NCBI GenBank assembly: GCA_047967505.1
Contig: CM106538.1
Length of the DNA: 64,000 nucleotides
Reading direction: 5' to 3' (one strand)
DNA from: Dipteris shenzhenensis
Lineage: Eukaryota; Polypodiophyta; Polypodiopsida; Gleicheniales
The notes under the pieces were generated by a model. The model was given only the letters and a program-made list of their open reading frames with translations. It was not told the DNA's origin and searched no databases. Below, one piece after another: positions 55,287 to 64,000 of the stretch. Every line of letters starts with the position of its first letter. Position 1 is the first letter of the stretch. Position numbers and translations under genes: made by a program.

Positions 55287-56469
55287 ATGGCTACCAATGC
55301 ACGAGATCTCTTCCTTGATCTTCATGTTGACCTTCAACGGCTGATTATCTAGTGCATTGTTCAAGGAGATAACGGGTGGAATGATACACCATGGATGATT
55401 CATGGTGAAGAACTACTAATACGCTGGGAGAACTTTGATTTTACTTCTACTCATTGTGCGGTGATCGAACTACTTGCTGCTTCAGAGGTAATTAAAACGG
55501 TGTCCTTCATCAAAGGGTGGGATGCTCCCCAAGCTTGGGGCGAGATTTGGCACATCTGCTTGTTAATTCCTATAGATAAGCTCATCCTGAATGGTTTATT
55601 CTCAATCTCACTACGAAGGTTTCTAGGCCTCGGCTATGGTTGGTAATGTTTCGACCAAGAATCCATTTGTACCTAATCAACCTTTTGTCCCTCATTTCGA
55701 GCTTCAAGTTGTAATTCTTTTTGGTCTAAAGATAAACTATCAACAAAGGATTGCAAGTTTATTTGGTGCTGAATGTTTGGCTCAAGTGTTGAATTCTCCC
55801 CACCCTCTCCTCCTACCTATCTTGGACTACCTAGAAACGTGGGATGTTCGAATTTTAGTCTTGGTGTGATGACATCTTGGATCCTTCAATTTGACGGAGC
55901 TTACAAACCTTCGACCAAGGCTGCTGGTGTGGGTGTGAAGCTCACTTCACCGGGTGGTGAGGAGTATTGTTACAGCAAGTCTACACCTGCAAGTACTTGC
56001 AATCAAGCTGAGTACTCGGCACTCATTTTTGGGCTACAAAAGGCATAAGAACATCATGCCAAGCAACTTGAAGTGCAAGGAGATTCTCAACTAGTGTGTG
56101 AACAAGTTAGTGGAAGGTGGAAGGTGCGGAGCAAAGGCTTGGTTCCATGACATCAACATGCATTGGAACTTTGCAACCAATTTGAAGAGGTAAAAATTCA
56201 GCATATCCCTCGAGCTCGAAATCTAGTGGCTGATTTCTTAGCACGTGAAGCTTGTACTTCAATCACGCATGACGCGAGTGGAAGCACCACCCCAACAAAG
56301 CCGCAAGCCACGAAGAAGAGTGATCATTTGTAAGGAATGCAAAGGTTGTGGTCATCATGAAACTAAGTGCTGGGCGTACTTGATACGAGTTCACAGACTT
56401 CAGAAGATCATCAGGAAGGTCCTCAAGGACATTGCTCAAAAGAAGGATGCCAGACTGCACACCCCTTGA
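55287..56469 (+). pseudogene. RNase H plus zinc-knuckle gene of retroelement type
   Basis: Met at 55287 (MATNARDLFLDLHVDLQRLI) leads through one TAG (55350) into WMIHGEELLIRWENFDFTST and on to 55646. After a frameshift, SLFGAECLAQVLNS follows. An RNase H domain (about 55884-56250) has all expected acidic blocks: LQFDGAYKPST (Asp), CNQAEYSALIFG (Glu), VQGDSQLVCEQVSG (Asp), then IPRARNLVADFLAREA. Stops at 56046 and about 56148 interrupt it. A CCHC knuckle (CKECKGCGHHETKC, about 56326-56367) follows. RNase H removes RNA from hybrids and the knuckle binds nucleic acid. RVT_3-type RNase H domains occur in gypsy-like and LINE elements and in host genes, and I cannot decide which. No RT or integrase was seen. 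Confidence 0.6.
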
Positions 56470-56764
56470 AGAAATAGCATGGCGACTACAAGAACTGAAA
56501 GAAGCTGAAGGTGATGTGCAAGCTCTCCAACTGTTGACATTTGTCATGGCATTCTTGTTTGCCTTGATGAACAACCTCATGCAGCACCATGTCTCTAACC
56601 CTCGCTTGTAAAGATGGATGTGATATCATGAGGGTTGGTCCTTTTAAGATTGTCTATGTGCTATTCTATGCTGAAGATTCTTCCCATGTAGTATTTCACA
56701 ATACACCAGTCACACCCTACCCTGCCTATGTGTGCTTTGTGGATGTATCTTCACCCGATTTTCA

Positions 56765-59520
56765 ATTAGTACATGCACCATTTTTCATACGTAGTCGTGC
56801 TAGTAGGGATTGTAAAAATGTACGCATTATACCTTCCATGTGGCGCATACCAAATCAATTGGATACCAAATCTTGCATGGATGTACGTCTAGGGTAGCCT
56901 AAGAGCCGTGCAAAGTTTAATCTCCAACAGATAAGTCCACATGCGTATTTCGTTAGTACGTGCACCATTTTTCATACGTAGTCGTGGTAGTAGGGATTGT
57001 AAAAATGTACGCATTATACCTTCCATGTGGCGCATACCAAATTAGTTGGAGACCAAATCTTGCGTGGATGTACGTCTAGGGTAGCCTAACAGCCGTGTGA
57101 AGTTTCATCCCCAATAGGGTTTAGGGTTTAGTCGTGTTAGTAGGGATTGTAAAAATGTACGCATTATACCTTCCATGTGGCGTATACCAAATCAGTTGGA
57201 GACCAAATCTTACATGGATGTACATCTAGGGTAGCCTAAGAGTTGTGTGAAGTTTCATCCCCAACAGATAAGTCCACGTGCGTATTTCATTAGTACGTGT
57301 GCCATTTTTCATACGTAGTCGTGCTAGTAGGGATTCTAAAAATGTACGCATTATACCTTTCACGTGGCACATACCAAATCAATTGGACACCAAATATTGC
57401 GTGGATGTACGTCTAGGGTAGCCTAAGAGTCATGCAAAGTTTAAACTCCAACAGATAAGTCCACATGCATACTTCGTTAGTACGTGCGCCATTTTTCATA
57501 TGTAGTCGTGCTAGCAGGGATTGTAAAAATGTACGCATTATACCTTCCACGTGGCACATAACAAATTAGTTGGAGACCAAATCTTGCATGGATGTACATC
57601 TAGGGATCCTAACAGCCGTGTGAAGTTTCATCCCCAACAAGGTTTAGGGTTTAGGGTTTAGTCGTGTTAGTAGGGATTGTAAAAATGTACGCATTATACC
57701 TTCCACATGGTGCATACCAAATCAGTTGGAGACCAAATCTTACGTGGATGTACATCTAGGGTAGCCTAAGAGCCGTGTGAAGTTTCATCCCCAATAGATA
57801 AGTCCACGTGCATATTTCATTAGTACGTGCACCATTTTTCATACGTAGTCGTGCTAGTAGGGATTCTAAAAATGTACACATTATACCTTCCACGTGGTGC
57901 ATACCAAATCAGTTGGACACCAAATCTTGTGTGGATGTATGTCTAAGGTATCCTAAGAGCCGTGCAAAGTTTAATCTCCAATAGATAAGTCCACATGCAT
58001 ATTTCATTAGTACATACGCCATTTTTCATATGTAGTCGTGCTAGTAGGGATTGTAAAAATGTACGCATTATACCTTCCACGTGGAGCATACCAAATCAGT
58101 TTGAGACCAAATCTTGCATGGATGTATGTCTAGGGTGGCCTAAGAGTCGTGCGAATTTTCATCCCCAACAGATAAGTCCACATGCGTATTTCATTAGTAC
58201 ATGCACCATAGCTTTGCCACAGTCGTGCTAGTAGGGATTGTAAAAATGTACGCATTATACCTTCCACGTGGCGCATACCAAATAATTTGGAGACCAAATC
58301 TTGCATGGATGTATGTCTAGGGTGGCCTAAGAGTCATGCAAAGTTTCATCCCCAATAGAAATGTCCACATGTGTATTTCGTTAGTACATGCGCCATTTTT
58401 CATACGTAGTCGTGCTAGTAGGGATTGTAAAAATGTACGCATTATACCTTCCATGTGGTATATACCAAATCAGTTGGACACCAAATCTTGCGTGGATGTA
58501 CGTCTAGGGTAGCCTAAAAGCCATGCAAAGTTAAATCTCCAACAGATAAGTCCACATGCATATTTCATTAGTACGTGCGCCATTTTTCATACTAGTCATG
58601 CTAGTAGGGATTGTAAAAATGTACGCATTATACGTTCCATGTGGCGCATACCAAATCAGTTGGAGACCAAATCTTGCATGGATGTATGTCTAGGGTAGCC
58701 ATCTGCAATAGGGTTTAGGGTTTAGTCATGTTAGTAGGGATTGTAAAAATGTACGCATTATACCTTCCACGTGGCACCTACCAAATCAGTTGGAGACCAA
58801 ATCTTACATGGATGTATGTCTAAGGTAGCCTAAGAGCTGTGTGAAGTTTCATCCCCAACAGATAAGTCCATGTGCGTATTTCATTAGTACGTGCACCATT
58901 TTTCATACATAGTCATGCTAGTAGGGATTCTAAAAATGTACGCATTATACCTTCCACGTGGCGCATACCAAGTCAGTTGGACATCAAATCTTGCGTGGAT
59001 GTACGTCTAGGGTAGCCTAAGAGCTGTGCGAAGTTTAATCTCCAATAGATAAGTCCACATGCGTATTTCATTAGTACGTGCGCCATTTTTCATACGTAGT
59101 CGTGCTAGTAGGGATTGTAAAAATGTATGCATTATACCTTCCACGTGGCACATACCAAATCAGTTGGAGACCAAATCTTGCATAGATGTATGTCTAGGGT
59201 GGCCTAAGAGTCGTGCGAAGTTTCATCCCCAACAGATAAGTCCACACGTGTATTTCGTTAATACGTGCGCCATAGCTTTACCGCAATCGTGCTAGTAGGG
59301 ATTGTAAAAATGTATGCATTATACCTTCCATGTGGCACATACCAAATCAGTTGGAGACCAAATCTTGCATGGATGTATGTCTAGGGTGACCTAAGAGTCG
59401 TGCAAAGTTTCATCCCCAACAGAAATGTCCACATGCATATTTCATTAGTACATGCACCATTTTTCATATGTAGTCGAGCTAGTACGGATCAATAGATAAG
59501 TCCACACGCGTATTTCATTA
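56765..59520 (+). repeat. ~187-bp satellite with higher-order structure
   Basis: The landmark TAGGGATTGTAAAAATG recurs at about 56804, 56991, 57141, 57328, 57514, 57671, 57858, 58045, 58232, 58419, 58605, 58735, 58922, 59109 and 59296. A broken unit follows near 59480. Twelve intervals are 186-187 bp and three are 150, 157 and 130 bp. Each unit also carries CATTATACCTTCCACGTGGC and GTCTAGGGTAGCCTAAGAG. The three short units (57141, 57671, 58735) start with a GGGTTTAGGGTTTAG junction. The units just after them share GATTCTAAAAATG, and two others (58232, 59296) share CATAGCTTTRCC. The order gives a higher-order unit of six monomers, about 1064 bp. 187 is not a multiple of 3, so the open frames inside are incidental. 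Confidence 0.95.
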
Positions 59521-59899
59521 GTACGTGCATGAATTTTCTTAGTCACGTTTTTAAAATGTCCTAAAGCACAAAACACAATTACAACATTACTACTAATAAA
59601 CAATTTTTTGTTTTACAAACACAACAAATCCCATTGAGAAGACATTGGACATCATGTATAAAATAGAATCTAATACAATGATGTGTATGAATGTTTATAC
59701 AACCATCAGATTGAAATACAAAATATGAGTCCATGAAAATTACAATGGTACGGTCACACAGTGAGCCTATACATATCGAATACAAAAATGTGTAATCAAC
59801 TAGTAATACCCAATAAAAATCAATCTGATCAACTGATGATCCCAAAAAATATGATATGTAATGTGCTACTCCTCAGGATCAGCTCTCATGCCAATAGTT
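59521..59899. other. No gene recognised
   Basis: Transition from satellite to the 3' side of the minus-strand transposase relic. AT-rich. Confidence 0.4.
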
Positions 59900-61440
59900 G
59901 CAAGTATGCTCTCGTGATCCGCCACTGCAAGGCACCATCGTGGAGTGGATGTCGCCTTGCGAGTGCGAACACGACTCAAAGTAATCTTAATCGCAACAAC
60001 AAGATGAGAATACATGTATGCCTCCTGATCCGCCATGTACTCCTGGAACTCAATATAGCGATCACGCCTCTATATCTGTTGAAAATAGTGGCCACCTATG
60101 ATCAGGTTATGAGCATTGAAGTGCATCCAATGCCCATCCACTGTATCCTCATTCAGCACACTCTTCAGCATAGAGCATCGCAACAAGTAATAATCCACAC
60201 CCTCCTCATTGCCCTCCAAAGCAATAACCGTGAAGATATCACCAATACACAAAATATTTGTAAGCTGGTCATAATATCTAGAGGAACTGAATCCCGCATC
60301 CTGATCATCACATGTACCTCCTCCTAAGGCTGGAAGGGAGAAATAACTCACCGTACCCATGGATCGGCCCATGGTATCATGGAGCACCCTCCCCAATCAT
60401 CATCAATGCATGCAGAGCAAAAACATGCAAACCGTCGAGAAAAGATCACGGGGTGAGACTCACCTATGCTCCTGATGGAATGGAAATCAAGAGTGCCAGA
60501 CATTGAATGATAATCAAAAGGCCTAGACCAATCAAGACTCCCAATGTCCACACACCAAAAATACCGGCTCACCACCCTATCGTCACGCGACTGAAACGAG
60601 GAGATAGCACTAGTGGATAAGTGCTGGCTACACCACCGCACCACATCATGTGCATCCTTGAAGCGATCGGCACTATGATGCAACTGGTATCGATGCAAAG
60701 CACGCTTCACACAAGCACCTGCACCATTGTGCTCTCCCTTACCATGCCCTGTCTCGAAGTAGCTCCATGTGATCGGAATGCCTATCTCACGGTGCCATCT
60801 GTAGAACCAATAAAACTGTTTAGCCAATTTGAACTGACCACCACAGTCGTCTGACCAGATCCAGCACCGCTACCATGTGACACCATGATCCCTCAAGAAA
60901 CTATCATGCAAAGTGAAGCAATGTTGCACAAAATGGGCATCATGCGATCGATCATCACTAATGTAGAAGTGATACTCTCACACAATGATGCATGAGTCCA
61001 TGGTGCTATCAATGCCATCCACATGAGCCTATGCATGACGATAGCTAATGTGCACAAATATAGCAACCTGCAATATGGCATTGAAAAAAAATATGACTAT
61101 TGAAATAATTCAATATAATGAGGTGGGGAAAAAATCAATACTCAATCACACATCACCTGTTCGGAGAAATAATACTCCGATTGGATCTCACATGTGCTAT
61201 GGTGCAAAGGTGTAATTCTCCGCAAAGTCCACCACTGAGACAACCACCCCTATAGGAAATGTCCTCAAAAATGCACGGAACTGACGATCCTCCCATTTCG
61301 CAGTGTGCGAGTGGCGTATGTAGCGGTATAGCTTCCCTAGAAAACTGTCAATGAATACAACACGTGGTGTCTCCTTCCCCACAAGTTGCAACCTCCTCGA
61401 ATGTGCACCACCATCTAATGTCAAAGTACTATACTCATAC
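59900..61440 (-). pseudogene. DDE-type transposase relic with DDCGGQFK / GHGKGEH motifs
   Basis: Reading down the minus strand: AKWEDRQFRAFLRTFPIGVV then SVVDFAENYTFAP (Asp about 61229), then after a gap WSDDCGGQFKLAKQFYWFYR (about 60855-60797) and WSYFETGHGKGEHNGAGACV (about 60770-60710). A C-terminal block follows: VGDIFTVIALEGNEEGVDYYL-like, ending near 60070. D...D...E acidic residues in these contexts form the likely catalytic triad of a cut-and-paste transposase. The same arrangement (DFAENY, SDG.GGQFK, SHGKG..DG.GA..KR) occurs in element proteins of plants and animals, but I cannot assign a named superfamily from memory. Frameshifts and stops break it. A related copy is at 28.3-29.6 kb. 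Confidence 0.65.
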
Positions 61441-62899
61441 TGCTACCAATGAACCATCTGCACATCACAAGTATCTAGTGCAACTCGTGCATTAGGAAAA
61501 AAGGGAGCTCATTTTGGGGCCTTTTACGGTTTGGAAAAATAAGCTCTCAACCAATCAATAGAGGGCCAACGTAACGTTGGAAATTCACGAAAATAAGAGA
61601 AAATAGAAAAAAGAAACAATACTTTATGTAGGTACAAGCGTGCTACATCAATGTGGAGATTGGTTTTTTATTCTCACAAGATCTTTGGACAAGAAGATAG
61701 AATCTAAACTGACATTTTATCTGATAAGGGCCTTCCCGCTTCCACCTTCCTTTGAACTTTGAAATTTTGTGCCGCCTTTCCTTCGAAAGGTCTGCCATTC
61801 TACACCACTGCCTCATTGTGCAGCAGCCTTTTCTTTTCCAAAACTGCTCCCTTGATCCTATTTGGCATAGAGTAAGATGTTTCTCGTCAACTGTCTGTCT
61901 GCCCACTTTCTCTTTCTTGAAACTTCAAGTTGTTATCTTATTTACATTACTTTGCTATTGTTATAGATTCAGAAAATCTCCAAGGTGAATAAAAACCATG
62001 GCCGTTCTTGTGGAAGACGCTCTGTGGATGATAATGCTATGAAGGCCTCTTTGGTCTTTCTTCAGTTCATCATGTGGCCAGGAATCTCTTCAGCCTCACC
62101 TAATCTTCAGGATAGGAGAAGTACCAATTTCTGACACAAAAAACATATGTAACATCTAAAACACAATTTCCACAACAAAGAAGAAAGCTTCATTATAATA
62201 AAAATTACAATACATTAAACTAAGTAACACCTAGCTTGTGTGATGAAAGTAACATCACTTGGTTTTTCAATGTTCTATCCCTGGGGTGCTAGCTCCTTTT
62301 GGTAATAAATCTAATAAAATATTGAGTATGTAATGCATAAAAAATAACTCCATGAATAAAGTTTAGTCATGTTTGCATGTTGGTGTTCTACACTAAAATA
62401 GCTTTGAAAATAATGCATTTACATCTTGAAATTTACATAATGCATGTAGAAATCAAAGAAGGTTGGTCCATATTCTATTATAGTTATTGTTTAATGCCCC
62501 CTTAGTCTTGTATTGTCCAAAATATGCAAAATCCTTGTGATCTCACATATTTCATAAAGGACATGACATGTTTTGTGCATGGGAGGCCTTAAAATTTTAG
62601 ATTTTCCCCTTGAGTATTTAAGGTACTTTTGGGAGATCCATGCATATTCTATAAAACCTTATCCCCCTGTATCGTAGATTTTGAACTAGGTCACATAATA
62701 CGCAATGAGTTGGAACTCAATGATTCTACCAAATAATGAGGCAATTTGATGCCTGATACCATGCAATTACTTTCATTGTTGTATATCTATTGAGTTGTAT
62801 GTGGGTGCACCAATAGATTCCTACCAAAGATGGGGAGATAGCCTTATTAGCCAATTACATTCTCAGTGATCCTTCAAATTCTATGAAAGACGAATTACC
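61441..62899. other. No gene recognised
   Basis: Contains a small dyad CCAACGTAACGTTGG (about 61566-61580) and otherwise AT-rich DNA. Open frames at 61643-61988 on both strands are unsupported. Confidence 0.4.
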
Positions 62900-63395
62900 A
62901 TTTGGGTTACCTCCAAAAAAAATTGTTTATCATAAAATTGAGCTTGTTCTTAGGGTAGAACCTATTAATAGACCCCCTTATAGGTTGAGTTTATTGAAAA
63001 ATTTGAGATACATAGACGACTAGAAGAATACATCAAGTTAGGATAGATTTAACCTAGTTTCTCAGCTTTTACATCAATAATGACATTACAAACAAAGAAA
63101 TGTATGATACCTTTTGGTTATGTAACGATTAGTGAGGTTTGAGTAACATTACAATTATTTAATAAGCACAAGTATTTGATTGGCAAGCATTGATAAATGC
63201 ATGATATGGGGCTATAATTTTTAGTAAGATTGATCTTAAATGTGGGTACCACAAATTAAAATGCGAACACAAGATATGAGTAAAATGACTTTTAGATTCA
63301 AATTTGGTCATTAGGAGCTTTTGCAAGCCATTAGGGCTTAGTAATGCTCCAACTACATTTGCCATGCTCATGAATGGTCTATAGGAATCAAAGAT
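62900..63395 (+). pseudogene. Ty3/gypsy reverse transcriptase relic
   Basis: Pieces in changing frames read LPFGLPPKKIVYHKIELVL, then EPINRPPYRLS (about 62905-62985). Later pieces approximate FSKIDLKCGYH (about 63210-63250), SKMTFRFKFGH (about 63280-63310), and LSNAPTTFAMLMNGL (about 63340-63380). These match the gypsy RT order: D.DH.I......P...PYR(M/L)S, then F(S/T)KIDL..GYHQI, then TAF.T.YG..E, then GLTNAPATF...MN. The stretch between is destroyed, the YVDD block is lost, and no LTR is visible. Confidence 0.8.
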
Positions 63396-63850
63396 GTAGA
63401 GAGAGCACGTCATGAAGAGAGAGTGGGTAGTTCTAGAGAGTCACACCACTATCAAACATTCATACCTAATCCCAAGTTCCACACCTTTGGCTATGAAATA
63501 ACCCACAAACCCCCCTTTGAAGCAAGAGTGGCGAGATACAAGATGCAAGGATAACACCACTCTCCAACTCCATTGTAATACTAGAAAGAGCATGCTGATG
63601 AATGGTCTATAGGAATCAAAGATATAGAGAGAGCTACAAAGATTCATACTTATCCATCATGAAGAGAGAGTGGGTAGTTCTAGAGAGTCACACCACTATC
63701 AAACATTCATACCTAAGCCCAAATTCCACACCTTTGGCTATGAAATAACCCACAAACCCCCCTTTGAAGCAAAGGTGGTGAGATACAAGATGCAAAGATA
63801 ACACCACTCTCCAACTCCATTATAATACTAGAAAGAGCATGCCTTATTGC
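63371..63850 (+). repeat. Tandem duplication, unit ~228-254 bp
   Basis: TGAATGGTCTATAGGAATCA begins units at 63371 and 63599. The second unit has a 24-base insertion (TACAAAGATTCATACTTATC region) and both end in ACTAGAAAGAGCATGC. The units are nearly identical. The first starts at the point where the gypsy RT relic ends. Confidence 0.9.
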
Positions 63851-64000
63851 CTAGACCTCCTATGTGACAGTGACTCTCATCGATCTACTCAAACCATAGT
63901 TAAGACCATCACTCAATCACCTCCCTGTGCTACTAACTAGGTACAGGTATTTTAAAAGCCTAGAACTAATTCTCTCACACAAGGAATGCAAAAATACAAT
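63851..64000. other. No gene recognised
   Basis: Window end, nothing identified. Confidence 0.4.

Noticed and set aside
57995-59295. Two 78-residue open frames in the satellite as genes
   Set aside because: Monomer length is not a multiple of three, other units break the frame, and variation is not concentrated at third positions as far as I can see.
61566-61580. CCAACGTAACGTTGG dyad as an operator
   Set aside because: Single short dyad without gene context. Expected by chance in this length.

Overview
This window looks like repeat-dense nuclear DNA of a land plant with a large genome. I see no intact conventional host gene. The evidence is several Ty1/copia elements primed by initiator-Met tRNA, a CACTA/EnSpm element with a TNP2 gene, LINE ORF1/ORF2 relics, a tRNA-derived SINE head, a roughly 187-bp satellite with plant-type TTTAGGG fragments, and long microsatellites. 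Several decayed genes are of kinds I associate more with gymnosperms, ferns or lycophytes than with small angiosperm genomes, but I cannot name the species.

Layout. At 0.7-5 kb a compound microsatellite precedes a decayed minus-strand gene (about 4980 to 1400). It joins a ParB/Srx-like domain to a beta-type DNA N6/N4 methyltransferase domain, and a family-B DNA polymerase fragment lies across it in the opposite direction. A 41-bp array of near-perfect palindromes lies upstream of that gene at 5.4-5.6 kb, and a MITE-like repeat lies at 6.1 kb. From 6.6 to 16.8 kb there is a copia LTR with PBS and leader, then a degenerate copia gag-pol. That gag-pol is split by a complete gag-only LTR element (10844-13770, TSD CCAAG). 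Between 16.9 and 32.2 kb lie an unassigned minus-strand transposon gene, LINE halves, a 5'-truncated copia, tandem repeats, a DDE-type transposase relic and a coiled-coil gene relic. From 32.8 to 38.3 kb there are a hairpin repeat, small tandem arrays, a short LTR and a CpG-retaining block.

From 38357 to 48531 there is a complete 10.2-kb CACTA-type element with CACAA ends and TSD ATT. It carries a TNP2 gene on the plus strand and a divergent second gene on the minus strand. The second gene is interrupted by a second gag-less LTR element (40374-43198, TSD AGGAG). The CACTA element itself sits inside the LTR of a minus-strand copia, giving a three-level nest.

From 50395 to 54425 lies a complete minus-strand copia (TSD AACGG) whose polyprotein lacks reverse transcriptase. 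It is followed by a 77-bp repeat, a SINE head, and an RNase H plus zinc-knuckle retroelement-like gene. Next comes the satellite (56.8-59.5 kb), which shows higher-order structure. The window ends with a second DDE-type transposase relic, a Ty3/gypsy RT relic and a tandem duplication.

Functionally, most of the window is mobile DNA at various stages of decay. The gag-only and RT-less elements must have depended on proteins from autonomous relatives. The most unusual content is the ParB-like/methyltransferase gene with its nearby palindrome array. All identity figures and motif matches were made by eye.
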